Shown one piece after another: positions 1-12,142 of a stretch of 64,000 bases of DNA. Within the stretch, counting starts at the first letter, position 1, and the number at the start of each line of letters is the position of its first letter. The stretch spans positions 7,647,297 through 7,711,296 of the forward strand of contig NC_133230.1 in the NCBI RefSeq assembly GCF_040436345.1, written 5' to 3'. Below the pieces are notes generated by a model that did not search any database, was not told the DNA's origin, and saw only the letters and a list, made by a program, of their open reading frames with translations. The DNA is from Pagrus major. Lineage: Eukaryota; Chordata; Actinopteri; Spariformes; Sparidae. A program made the position numbers and the translations under genes.

Positions 1-189
1 CTGGTGCATCTAGGGCTCGAGTCAATGTGGGATGGAGCACTGACACTAACAAGCAGGCAACTTTGCTCTTGCATAATTCACTCAAGATACATGTTTGGGG
101 AAGCTGCTATTTTGTATGTGATTTGACCCATTTTAACTATGTAGGAGCAGTGTGTAGCACTGTGTAACAGCTTACATGCATGTTTCCTT

Positions 190-312
190 ATGTGGGAGGA
201 AGCACCCGGAGCATCTGGAGGAAACTCACTAGGAGAACATGCTAACTTGACACAAAATGTCCCCAAGATAGGGTTCAAATCCAAGATCTCCTGCTGGGAG
301 GAAACACATGGC
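190..312. repeat. Fragment of a common fish dispersed repeat
   Basis: The stretch contains 'aggagaacatgctaact' followed by a degenerate 'gggttcaaatccaagatctc'. This resembles the widespread teleost repeat whose consensus reads roughly 'ggagaacatgcaaactccac...cgaacccaggacc'. It is old and diverged and has no coding potential. The family assignment is from memory of the motif. Confidence 0.5.
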
Positions 313-989
313 ACGTGCAAACAGGAAATTGCAAGAATATTAACATCAACTTCATAAGACTAACATCTGAAGTGTGTTTTAAAAAAGCTTGTTGTGCAGT
401 TGTGACCCAAAGTGCAGATTGACATTTTGGGAAACACCCATATTCCCCTTCTTGCTGAGAGTTCGTAGATCGTTACTGATGTCGGTGCGTTACGTATAGA
501 CTGGGGAGTGGTTAGCTTAGATTTGCATACAGGAGGAGATAAGCTAGCCTGGCTCTCCAAAGTAAAACAAATACACCTACAAGTATCTCAAAGCTCACTA
601 ATTAATTTTGTACTTTCAAGAAAAGACACTCAATTGTTTCCCCCTCTCCTTGTTGTAACGCTTATTAAGCAAGAACAAGCTCCAGTTGGCCATCCACATT
701 ACAGAACATAAACACCCGACAACAGCTTCTCCGCAGATCACTGCTGCAGTCAGGTTGATAAACAGTGAAGATAAATCCGCTTTTATTTATCTCAAAGGTT
801 TAAAAAGTAATCTCAAAGATCGAATCTGACTGCAGGTGTTTATTCCTCCAGAAGGTCTGGCTCTGCACACAACTCTCTCCTCGAGGGCTGGCAATATTAT
901 GTGTTTACATCTGTGTTTTTACATCATTGAGGACCAATTAAAATGTCCTTCAAACATTGAGGTTTTGCTTCAATTTGTTCCTCGCAAGA

Positions 990-994
990 AAGTC

Positions 995-1033
<39 letters not shown>

Positions 1034-1337
1034 ACATACATACAGAAAAAATATTGCACAATCAATGAGATACCCCCCACGGACTAAACACACACACACA
1101 CACACACAGCCAACAGAGACACACGACACGCTACGCAGGAAAATAAATGCAATCTTAAGGTAAGTTGATGACTCATTTTAATCGATGGGAGACGGTCTAA
1201 CTGCTCCAATCTCCGGGGACGGCCGGCTCCCCCAGCTCAGCGGGGGGGTCACTGAGAGAGATCCACCAGATCGATAGATCACTTAAACTCAGAGGGGAAA
1301 GAGAGAAGCAAAACCAATCCATGAATCTGTTGAGTTA

Positions 1338-1402
<65 letters not shown>

Positions 1403-2296
1403 CAGAGGGGATTGTATGTAGAGTATGTGGACGTGAAGAGAAGGGAAGAGAAAAGATTTGTGGCACTAAGAGCTCTTCTGGGTCCATGAGACCCAATTCT
1501 CTTTAAAGAAACGTCATCATCCTCCCTCAGTGTCAGTGCCAGTGTGTGTGTGTCTGTGTGTGTGTGGACGTGCACTTGTACAGTATATGTGTGCTTACGT
1601 GTGATAATTGGGCATAAACATCAGTGAGACAGTAATTAGGGAATTGCCATTTTCTTTCTTTTCTCAGCTGCATTGTCTTTAAAGGTGCCTCTGATTATGA
1701 TTGATGCGCCTTTTATTTCGTGTTTGTGTGTGTGTGTGTATGTGTGTGTGTGCGTGCGTGCACGTGTGAGATTGTGATAAAGGGTTATTGTATTCGGACT
1801 CAAGCTGTGCTGCACTGAAAGGGGGCCGTACCCAGTCATTATGGTCACTAAGACATCCATTGATCAAACTGTCAAGTATCTATGTTTGTGTGTATGTGCG
1901 TGTGTGAGTGCAGTTTTGAGTGTGTGTGCTCGAGCCTGATAAGCTAATTGCCCCTTGGCCAATGGAAATACACAGTCTAATGGCTCAGAAACATCAAGTC
2001 AATTAGCACATATAACAACAGGCAGCGATACAGTCATTCACTTACACATTTTCCCCTCATCAAACATTATCAGCCCGTTGTTGTTCATTGTTTCCCTTTT
2101 CTCTGCGTGCTGCTGGTATGTGCATACACCTACATGTGATACTAACATGCTTGCACACACCCACTTGTGGTGCGTTCCCTTAGCGCGCATGCAAACATCT
2201 GCGCGCGCCAGCTGAAAATGAGGCTATATGTGGAGAGAGCTGCGAGGTGGTTATACCTCCGGGAGCTGATTTACAGTGCAGGAGTGTGTTTCACGC

Positions 2297-2331
<35 letters not shown>

Positions 2332-2560
2332 CAAGACACAGATACATAGAGACACAGATGCTTGCCAACACAATAATTTATTCATTCTAAAAAAAGGAGA
2401 AAGCTACTGAATCCCTCAATCGACACAGCGCCTTCAAACCCCAACGCACACACGAACACACCCAAGCAGCTTTCAAAAACACATGTACAAAAACACACAT
2501 GTATGCAAACAAGCGTACACATAGACACAGATCACACACACACAGAGGTATCTGGAATAA
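990..2560. repeat. Microsatellite-rich region, CA/TG and GA tracts
   Basis: Several simple repeats cluster here: (CA)n near 996-1041 and 1088-1108, (TG)n running directly into (GA)n at 1338-1396, shorter TG tracts near 1540-1565, 1724-1770 and 1885-1935, and (AC)n at 2299-2327. All open frames through this region read Thr-His or Ser-Leu repeats and are not genes. Confidence 0.95.
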
Positions 2561-5500
2561 AATGGGATTAACTGTGGCTGCAGCTAATCCTGTTTGTTTG
2601 GTTGTCTTTTTTTTAAAGCCAGATTTTGACTGCATCACATTCACATCAAGCTCCTGAGTTTAAACCCAGATCTGTCAATTTCTCCTGTCTCAGGGAAAGT
2701 GGGCGACCACTTTCCTGTTCCTCACACGTGGACATGTTGGGAGAGGACTGCATTAAGCGTCTTTATCCAAATCTCTGTATCCTTCAGGAATAAAACTGTG
2801 ATTTGACGTCACTAAATCCATAAATATTTTCACTGCTCTGATAGATTAAAAGGTAAAAGCTTGAGACTGAAAATTCTGGTTCAGCTCCGCGGGTCAGCTC
2901 ATGGAAAGTGCGCTCTGGAAAAATGAATGAGAAAGGCAGTTAGCACTCACATGCTCCAGTGGAGCCGCTCAGCAGCCGACAGTAGCCGACAGGGGTTCTG
3001 CTCCAAGGTGTGAATGTTTGTAAAAGCTGCAATATACCAGAAACAAAATTGAACTTGTGCAAATCCAACCGCTGTCCATCACGCTACTGTGAGCAAAACT
3101 CACTGCAACTTAAGATCTGCTCGTTTAGACTCTCCAGATGGGTGTGCTTGAAAATTGCAAGTTAAAGGGTCACTTAACCAAAATCCCCTTGAAAACATAC
3201 TTTCTCTCTGGCCCGAGTTGTATCTAGTCATGCAGAGAGTTTAGGTTTTATAAGCACAGGTTTTGAGAAATCTGCTTCTGGAATTGAGATTAATGTAAAT
3301 GTTTTGTTTGTGCCAGTCAAGGCAATTAAATGACTATTTACTATGCAAATTGGTGCTAGTTATTAGGAAAACACAGATATTTTAGTTTAGTTTGTTGTGT
3401 TTTGTTTATAATCAGTTGGTCGTTTTTTAAAAAGATGTGCTCGATTTCAACAAACTAAGTAACTATTAATCATGAATTAGGTATTCGTGAGCTTGCCGGT
3501 AGACAAATGTAACATTTTCAATGTTCAGTTGATTATTGTTCAGCAATCCTTAAATAAAGCTCTCAGACGAGCTCTGTTTTCTACTGCAATGTTTCTGTCC
3601 CTCCCGGAAGCAGCGTCAGCAAATGTTATCCCCAGGTGAGGCGCACACGCACAGATTTAATGTTTACATGGTTTATATTTCCCTATTGAACGGATTATTA
3701 AAGGTTTACACTCGGGGTCGACCAATATGGCTTTATCAGAGCCAGTACAGAATTATAGACCAATTATGAGAAATCAAGGAGACTGAAATCCGATATTTGT
3801 GACAAGCCAGGGCCGATAATCTGTCTACTCCTAGTTTACAACACGCCTCTTTGTCTGATCTATAATTCATTCAAGATTGGGCCAGATTGGTCTCTCCTGA
3901 CTGAGGTGGTTACGTGAGGTATTTTTATTCTGTTTGGGGTATTATTCTGATGATTAGTGGAATATTAGGGCCCATGTAAACACAGCTAGTGAGATCTGTG
4001 GATATGATATCAGTCATATTAATATTTTTTCTTATGCAAGTCTAATAAAATGGTTTTATATAGAAAATCAACTACTGACCTAATTAACTATGCAAAATTG
4101 ATGGTGAATTTTGACTATTTTGCTTCTTGTATGCTTCTGTGTTGCAGGTATGACTGCAATACATCTTGCGTGTTCAGTGACAGTCGCCCTGAATTTTGTG
4201 AATAAAGGTTAAAATGAACACGTTTGCACCTAAAGGGTATGCACCACTTCTTTCAGAGAGACAGATATTTCAGTCTGAATTGCAACTCTCCACAAATGCT
4301 TCCTGCGGCTTCTGTCCCCTGTTCTGTTTGACCTGATTTATCTGTCTAACTTCTGGCTGGCTAAGCCTTGCAGCTTTCTCTATGATCTTGTCTAAATTTA
4401 CATCTCTCTACATGCCCCTCTAATCGTGGCTGAGGAGAAGTTCTCATCGCTGCTGATGAAAGAGTAAGAGGTCGATCAAATGCAAAGCAGGCTCTCTAAA
4501 GCCTCCTTTTGCATCACACACCGCTCTGTCTTTGTGGCATACAGCTCGAAACACCACAAGGATGGTCTGCAGGCAGCACTCCCATGAAAATCAATGATCA
4601 GCCTTTGGTAAGCCTCTCGTAAACAAAGTGTGAGAACATTTTTGATTCGTGAATGAGTGTTTGTGCTCAGCTGTAATAAAGACAGCAGGACAAATCTGTG
4701 TGTTTGTGGGTCTGATAGGAGGAAAAACAAATTCACTGCGATGGTATCTGATGGAGTGGAATGACCAGATGTCCTTTCACGTCCCAGATACATTAAAGAT
4801 GTGGTGCGAAATTTGGTTGTCAGCATAAATCAGTGTCAGCTTCAACATACACTGCAATACAAAACAAACACAACATAACTCGAGGAAGAGATTACAGAGC
4901 AGCGTCGCGTCCGACAGCATTGAGGGACCAATACTGCAGTTTTTTAATCAATTGTTAAGCACAAACTCTCAACCAGCTGACAGACAAACACTCCTGTGGA
5001 GTTTTTGACCACTAGTAGCACTACTGAGCTTTTTTTTTGTTGCATGGTACTCAAACCACTTGAGCAGATGAGCAATTAACAAATATATACGTGTTTGTAA
5101 TTCACCCACAGAGGCAGTGAAGGAGAAAACTGCAAGCTAGCAACCACAAAGCATTTCAGAAATTGAAAAATGCACACGTGGGAGTTCGTCGGTCAACCCA
5201 ATCACCAATATGAGTGTTGATAATGCACGCTCCTGCAAACAGCAGATATATTTCAACTTTACATTGCCAACATTTTATCCTGGTGAATGGGCTGGAATGA
5301 GTCTACTGTAACCCAAACATGATCTTTTCCTAAACCTAACCAAGTAGTTTTGGTGCCTAAACTGTGGCAGACAACTGAAAATAAAGAAAACTAAAAAATA
5401 ATAAGTTAACTTGTCAACAATATAACAATAAGCTGTTTTAATTTTTGGTCAGTTACATTGACGGTCTTGGAGTTACACTATTTATGATGTTGTAGGAACA

Positions 5501-6022
5501 GCACCAACATCACCAACACTGTGATATCAGATAAACTAAACGTCGGCATAACTTTAGTTTGTTTACAAGAAAGCTCTACGGGGTACCTTCAATTTCTCCG
5601 TGCAAAGATGGCTGGAGTAAAATCCCATCTGTTGCGACCCAGTCTGTCTGCCGAGAGCACAGCAGATACAACACAGCCAGATTGCTGGAGCTCCTTTCAG
5701 ACCTGCACCTTCCTACGTAACTGTAATAGCATGTTTCTAAAGCACATGTTGGGGTCAAGCACTCAAGTCATTATCACATAAAAGTCACAGCGGTTATCTC
5801 ACTGCGTCACATCTGGTAAGATCTCCATAATGCTTTGCAAATGGCACAATTCATTTATTTTATATTTTAATTTGTAGTCTTGCTAAAACTGCACTTTTTA
5901 CATAGTAGCTTAAACTGATGAACCCACAGAGAATTAATACCTGACTCTACAGTTCCTCTCAGAATTTAGTGTCTTTCAGCTCATTGTTTTGGTTTTACAG
6001 CCCAATATTTTCAGGCTACATT
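2561..6022. other. Intergenic stretch, no gene recognised
   Basis: I see no exon chain, RNA gene or intact mobile element here. About 3710-3835 ('ggtcgaccaatatggc' and 'gggccgataatctg') looks like a decayed copy of the teleost repeat with alternating 'cgatatcggc' motifs that recurs near 45.0-46.1 kb. About 3165-3200 ('aaagggtcacttaacc') resembles the end of a MITE. The rest is AT-rich unique-looking sequence. Confidence 0.5.
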
Positions 6023-6187
6023 GGAAGGGCACCCTAGAGGTCACTTTATCATATTTTCTCCCCTGGAAGTGCACCCTAAAGGTCACTTTATCATGTTTTC
6101 TCCACTGGAAGGGCACCCTAGGTCACTTTATCCCCATTTTGCCACTGGAAGGGCACCCTAGAGGGCACTTTATCATGTTTTATTCAA
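6023..6187 (+). repeat. Minisatellite, four units of 40-42 bp
   Basis: Four head-to-tail units begin at 6023, 6065, 6107 and 6147. Each reads 'ggaagggcaccctagagg' followed by 'cactttatcatgttttc'. Unit 3 is 2 bp shorter and unit 4 differs at its end. The units differ by a few substitutions, so the array is not brand new. Confidence 0.9.
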
Positions 6188-6944
6188 GAGGGCCCCTGCC
6201 CCTTAGATCCACCAGTGCCTTCATTGCTTCTTTAATTTTCTGGCTTCTTTTGTTGTCCAAGTAAGTTTAGTGTTTGGCAATTAGTTTCAAACCCTGTACA
6301 CCACAAAATGATGTACTATTGTTTTATATTAAACAAAACTTTAGATCTCTCTAAACCAACTAATTCTACTATTTAGTAGGAAGAACTAAATAATACCTGA
6401 GCAGTCGGCTCAGTATGAACACAGTCTTTGTTGTGTTTCAGCTGTTTTTACGAGGGCTCTCAAGTTCCTACTAACATCTACTACTACCACCCTTCGCTGA
6501 ATAAACTGTCCTCATGATATACCATCCTGGCCTCCAGGAGCAACAACGGTGCTGAATACAGTGGAGGAGGAAGGTGATGAAGAAGGCAGTGGGATGATGG
6601 CGTCTCGAGCAGTACGAGCTAAGTGTACCAGGGCTACACATAGTGCGTTTCCATTGTGTGGAAACATTTTTCCTGGTCGAGCAGAGAGCAGAGTATATTA
6701 AAACCATTACTTAACCTATAATATTCACACAAGAACTATGGCTTACTTAAATGAGCGTCTAATGACTTTAATGGTTGGTTACTTAGTATGACATGCTACT
6801 GTAGGGAGCTCTTGGATTGTTCTTGATTATTATAGCTTCATTTGCTATGATGATCTATTCATGTAGCATTAATTAAGTTAGTTATGGATGAGAAGGAGAC
6901 GGTAGCTTCGCTGTACACAGCAGCAGTGAGGCGTCATGCTGTTT

Positions 6945-7045
6945 GTGGCTATCTGAGATATCCCATCCACGAAAATGGGATGCCAAGAGGTCACAGTGAT
7001 CTTGACCTTTGACCACCAAAACCCACTCAGTTCATCTTTATGTAG
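6945..7045. repeat. Decayed teleost dispersed repeat
   Basis: The string 'gagatatcccatccacgaaa' followed by 'cacagtgatcttgacctttg' and 'cactcagttcatctttatg' matches by eye the order of motifs in a very common teleost repeat (gagatatcgcgttcacgagaatggg / gtgaccttgacctttgacc / cagttcatcc). The fragment ends next to the exon-like segment at 7046. Confidence 0.5.
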
Positions 7046-7287
7046 GTGGAGACTGCCAAGCCTGCAGCGGACACCACTCCACCCAAGACCTTCCTAAAGA
7101 AGCCTCCTGCTTTGAAAAAGGTACAGTTTAGTGTTTTAGTGCTCGTGTCATCAAAAGTGCCATTTTAGAGGAAAGAGTAAAGCCTGTTTCTGTCAGTGTG
7201 ATCTGATAGCAGCTCTTTATGCCACAGTTGCCCAGCGAAAGCGGAGGAGGAGGAGGTTCCTTCGACCACCAAGAAGAAAATAAATGA
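7046..7287 (+). other. Exon-like pair, possible gene 3' end
   Basis: Two short open segments have splice-like borders. Segment 1 (7046-7120, 25 codons) follows 'ttcatctttatgtag' and ends AAAAAG|gtacag. It encodes a Lys/Pro/Thr-rich peptide, KTFLKKPPALKK at its end. Segment 2 (7228-7287) follows 'ctctttatgccacag' and in the matching phase reads 19 codons to TGA, with a five-Gly run. AATAAA motifs lie at and just after the stop. The acceptor of segment 1 sits in a dispersed repeat, I recognise no protein, and no upstream exons were found. It may be a chance pair or the relic of a gene tail. Confidence 0.2.
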
Positions 7288-7499
7288 AAGAAAATAAACA
7301 TGTGACAGGTGGAAGAGAAGTAGTACTTTTTTAGTTAAGTAAAAGAAGCATGTAAAAGTCCTGATTTTTAAGTCTATGCAAGGAAATAGTTTTTACGATG
7401 TCATATGTAGATTCACATTATTGTCATAAAGTACAGCGAAGACAAAGTAAAAGGAGAGCTGAGCAGAAGTTCATATTTTCATAGATCACTTCAGATCAT

Positions 7500-7700
7500 G
7501 AATCATCCTGTGTGTACAAACCTTTGCTCTTCTGACAGCAGGTGGAGACACTGGTCAGCTGTGTTTACACAGGGCGAAGTGGTGCTTTAGTGATGCAATT
7601 CAGTTTGAATAGTGTGTGGAGACACTAATGAGACATCGGAATGGCTTTAGTGTTCCTTAAATACCTTAATGCTTCATTTCTGTAGGCTAAAATGTTGTAA
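7500..7700. repeat. Segment duplicated at about 15140-15345
   Basis: The strings 'acactggtcagctgtgttta', 'cagggcgaagtggtgcttta', 'tggctttagtgttccttaaa' and 'ccttaatgcttcatttct' correspond in the same order to 'gcacggtcagctgatttttt', 'aggacaaagtggtgttta', 'tggcttttagggtccttc' and 'cctgatgcataattcttt' near 15188-15330. The copies are well diverged, so the duplication is old or the sequence belongs to a dispersed repeat. Confidence 0.55.
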
Positions 7701-8204
7701 AAACATCCCAGTAGTTAGACTAAAAGTAGAGGTGCTGTGCTCAAATACTCCACCCTCTCGTCTCAATATGGTCACTTCTGGCTCCAAAAGATGTGGTGAT
7801 GTCAAAGAGCCAGTTTTTCCCCTCAGGAGTTGCTAGAGATCAAAGGTGGCCAAATAAATGCTAATGTCACCATGTGTCTGCTCGTTGTGTAAGTAGGAAA
7901 CTGTTTGCCTTACCAACTTTTCCACCTGATAATATAACAGTGCTGTGCTTACAGCTGGCCAAAAAATCTGTTATTTCAGGTGTACAGTTCTGGCACCTGT
8001 AGGTTTCTTTGTACACATTTGAAAACTGGCAAGGCCTTGTTCCTGCACAGAGGGACTCATTGTAAAGAACTATGTATTTCCCCAGTTAACATAAAAATTG
8101 GAAATAAAACCCCAGCGACCTACTCTGCACAAAACCTAGAATGCCTTCTCTTTGTCTCAATTTCTAGTGTAAAGGGAGTCCAGTCCCTCTCACATCAGAC
8201 CGGG

Positions 8205-8832
8205 ACACATTATTTACAAACTATTTCAATACAAGCCCAGCAGCAGGGACCGGCTCCTCTTCATTACACTCTGAGAGGAGGGAATATAACAGGACTTGGT
8301 AAGGCGCACACTGTGCTGGGAGTCATTTGGCTTTCTGTCTTCTGATAATAAAGAGAAACAATGTAAGGGTCTGCTTCTCAAATGTCCTGCACTGCTTCTT
8401 TCTCCTCGCAGCTATTTCACAACACTGCCTCCTTTCTTCGCAGTTATTTCACCTGCAGAAAAAAAAGCTCAGTTATGGCAAAAGAAGCCAAAAGTCTCAC
8501 GCGAGATGAGAAGACCGGATAACTGCAGAAGAGGGCAGTTTTGTCTTGATCTCACTCCAAAATGAAAACTGTTTACATAAAATCATTCACCAACATTTTG
8601 CACCAGTTTGGTTCTGGACAGAGACCAAAAAGGATCTTGATTGAAAAACCTAACGGCACTTGAACAGAAATCTTGATTTAACTCCAACCCTAAAATCAAC
8701 GCTTTCTCATTTACATATATGGGTCAGGCACGTCCTCAGATGGGAGGATGGGAGACTCTGTGGTCTCTGGGGCCCGGGCCTGGCTTTTGAAGATCTGCAG
8801 AGTGGGGTTGGTTTGGTGGATGAGCGGGGCCC
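8205..8832 (-). pseudogene. pdcd10 3'-end relic (last exon and 3' UTR)
   Basis: This block matches the 3' end of the intact pdcd10 gene (33945-34842) in the same orientation. The 3' UTR part 8230-8345 is nearly identical to 34030-34137 (shared 'aacaggacttggtaaggcgc' apart from one base, and 'tcatttggctttctgtcttc'). The coding remnant at about 8765-8826 on the minus strand still reads LIHQTN..LQ.FK, against [17 protein letters not shown] in the true gene. It lacks the stop codon of the real exon, and the 5' part of the exon is missing. No other pdcd10 exon was found near it. Its position on the far side of the GT92 cluster suggests that a unit holding GT92 plus the pdcd10 tail was duplicated. 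A retrocopied fragment is less likely, because no upstream exon is fused to it. Confidence 0.7.
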
Positions 8833-11800
8833 TGTGTGTCGAAGCTATTTTGATTTGTGTTTCCAAAAGTGCTGAATCGTTTGGAAGTGAAATCCACCCC
8901 GCTCCTGAGATCTTCTTCTGCTCCTAACAGCGATTCTAGAGCTATAAATAAAGCCCAAAAAAGCCTGTTCATTCTTTGTTTGTAGCTGTTAATGCATATA
9001 TATTATATAATATATAATATATAATAATGCTACAGGTAGTGTGCACATTTAGCATGTAAAACAGTGATTTCAGGACCACGGACAGCTACATGTAACATGG
9101 AGATCCACTGAAATTTCACGTTTTAAAACTTTCCAACGTCCATTTATCCAACTGCAGTGATCCCATGCAGACCCAACAGTTGTTAGAGTTGTTGTTAAAG
9201 CTTGAAAAATTCTTTTCACAAGTCGTTTTTCGCATATTTTATGTTTGAGGTCATCCAAAAGTAACAGAAAGTAATCAAGCTACATTCCAACGTGGAAGTG
9301 ATGTGACACGTATTGTTGGTAGGCTTTGTATGAAACATAAAAACGAAACGTATACATGTTTTAAGAAGAAGAATCTTTATTTTATCATACATAATGTACA
9401 ATGTAGTGAAACTGCTTCTCTGGGTTGGTTAAGGTCAGCTAAGGCAGCACATTACCTGATGTGACTCTGTCTTGTAGAGAGCGGGCCTGTTCAAAAAACT
9501 CTAGTTTTAAGACCTTGATATTGCTCACTGCTCACAGCGGACACATTCATAAAAAAAAACATTTAATCAAATGATCACAACCTCACACACAGAAATCCCC
9601 GGGCCAGGTTGAATTGCAGCAAAGGTGTTCTGGTTAATCTCTGGGCAAATAATGAAGCTGCCATTTAGTCTGCTGTCTGCTCTGCCAGATGGGAATTTGG
9701 AGGTGACTGGGCACAAACTTAAAAGGGGCTCTTAAATATGTTAATATGTTAATCCAGCCATGTCCTAACAGCCTTGTTAAAAGAAAAATTCTCTGAAGAA
9801 ATGATCAAAAGAATGAAGAAGGTTCATCTAAGGCTATATATTGTATGGATTCACAGGTCCCCAATGTTTAAATGTACAATACATATACTACAATATGTTT
9901 TTTTAATGGCATTGTATATATTTTTATCTCTCGTATCAAAGATGGCTGTTTTAAAGTGCCATCTGTCATGATGAGAGCACAACAAACACATGGCAGCCAG
10001 GGCCAGACTGACGCAGCAGCAGCAGAGACTCGTGGTGAATGTTTGCTCTTTGGTGGCATCTGCTGGTGAAAAACAACACTTACTCTCACAAAAGTTTGAC
10101 TCCCAGTAAGAGTACTGCTGCTGCTGATGCACTATAATAAAAAAAAAAGTCAGTTACTACCATTAAACAACCACCAAGGCTGACTGTCTCCACCTATATA
10201 AGTAGAACAACATGTAAAGATTGGGAAAACAATCAGGAACCACAGCGAAAAGAGAAAGTGTTGAATAAATACACTGTCTATACGCTCTTCCATATAATAA
10301 TAAAGTAATAAATAAAGTTAGACAAGGTTTATAACTATCAATTGCATAATGTTAGCTCAGTTAAAGTGATATAAGAGGTGTTTCCCCATGTGTGTGATAG
10401 CCGTGTGTCAACATTTGCCCTGGCTAATAAGGTCTGTGGCAGATTGAGAAATACAGGAAATTGAATATTTACCTTCAGTTGGCCCTGATGTGTTCATACG
10501 CTCCAGATACCCTTTGTATTTGCTGTTGATGTGATGCGGTTGCATTAATGCTTCACAGGGTCAAACACTGATTTTATTGCTGTTCTCTATGGTAGATATT
10601 AACTGAAACAATTTTGATTTTCTTCCTTATTTCCATTTTCTGTTACTTTATCCTTCTATTCCACTGCGCTTCAAAGAGATATATTGTATTTTTCTTTTTT
10701 ACAGCACTACATTTATTTGACAGCTGTGGTTACTAGTTACTTATAATACCTGCACACTGTAAATGATTAAACCAGTGGTTTCCAACCTAGTCTGACACCA
10801 TGTGACCCCCAAAAATCAGAGTCTGTGCGGTGCCCCTCAGGTATAATTTTAGAGTTGTCCGATATTTGACAATTTTCAGATTTGTGTTTCAAAACTATGT
10901 TTTTTTCTTATGCAATCTTGTGAAGGACTCATTCCATGGGTGAAATATAGTCTTGATAAAAAAATGTAAAATGCAAGTCTTTACAATTACTTCATTTTAC
11001 ATCCTAATATGTATTTGAAATGACTAACACAACATAGGTCTGCATGGGGGTCATTGTTTATTCTTCCTTTTTCCCATTAATCACCTAATTAGGCCAGATT
11101 TATCTTGTGACCGTGATTGGAAAGGCCCGATCTCACATTACACCTCGACCAAGAAGTACCACAACAGTAAAACACCACTTAAGCAAAGCCCCATAACAAA
11201 CTTGATAATGTCTTTCTGCAGATCAGTACCTTTACCTTTGATACTTTAAGTACATTCAGCTGAAAACACTTTTATTCAGTTGCTATGACTCGAAACGTCG
11301 TTGTATAGGTAGGCTAACTGTATTAGAGCTCTGTTTGGCGAGAGGACAGTGCTGACCTATTGACCGCGACTGTTTGTTTTATATGAGACGACCACCAACC
11401 ACCTCTTGTGTTCTGTTTAATGTAAAATCCCACTGCCGTTGATGTCAGGAGGCACATAAACTCTACAGAAAATCAGTAGTTTATTACATTTGGGACTGAA
11501 GTGCTTGAGGAAAAGGCAAGAACGAGACACAAGGCGAAGCAGCTACAAAAACCAACACTTGAAATATCCAAATAACTCAAAAATATGATTCAGGCTGCAG
11601 TGATGGAGCTACTTTAGGTCTAAAGAAACCCTTTCTTTCTTTTCTCCTGGGAAAAAAAATAATAATGCAATTTCTGACACACATTATTTAAAGATTTTGG
11701 GGGGATTATTTTCACTAAATCAGTTTTTGAAGCTCAATAATCTCCCACTTTATATTTGGGTACTAGGCCTATATTTATTCAGAGATTTTCATGTCAATTA

Positions 11801-12142
11801 TGTGTGCTGTTATTGAAAATGATACTTACTTAACCACTTGCTTCTACACTGCCGCCGCTTTTCTTATCCTCTTCGCAGGAAAATCTATGTTCACAATGCA
11901 AATTTATTTTAAAAGCACGCAGATGACAAAGCGGCAGGTTAAAGGAACGAGCCAACGTGGTAATGGCCGTATGTTCGAACACAATACATGTGAAGCAGCA
12001 TGAGTGCAGATGAGACTGAGCTGACGACACACAGCAGCATCTGCTCCACTGTCACTACTGTAGCCTAAATACATATACCTACACACTTGACAAGCTGTAT
12101 GCTTACCTTATTGTGTCTGCAATGTGTCTGCCTCCACAGTCA
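8833..12142. other. Intergenic stretch with repeat fragments only
   Basis: No exon chain was found. There is an AT-dinucleotide-rich patch at 8995-9028. Region 10040-10130 ('ggcatctgctggtgaaaaa' to 'gactcccagtaagagtac') matches in pattern 20070-20125, a dispersed repeat. Region 10655-10765 ('cattccactgcgc'-like, 'tttgacagctgtggttac') resembles the teleost 'ACTCAAGTACT' repeat family. Region 10772-10850 ('cagtggtttccaacctagtc', 'gtgacccccaaaaatcagag') resembles the end of a hAT-type element. The rest is unassigned. Confidence 0.45.

Noticed and set aside
836-2349. Several open frames of 60-100 codons rich in Thr-His or Ser-Leu
   Set aside because: They are translations of CA/TG and GA microsatellites, with no start context, no homology and no splice partners.
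8296-8565. Open frames of 60-121 codons over 7980-8565
   Set aside because: They overlap the pdcd10 3' UTR relic on the opposite strand and match no protein family I know.
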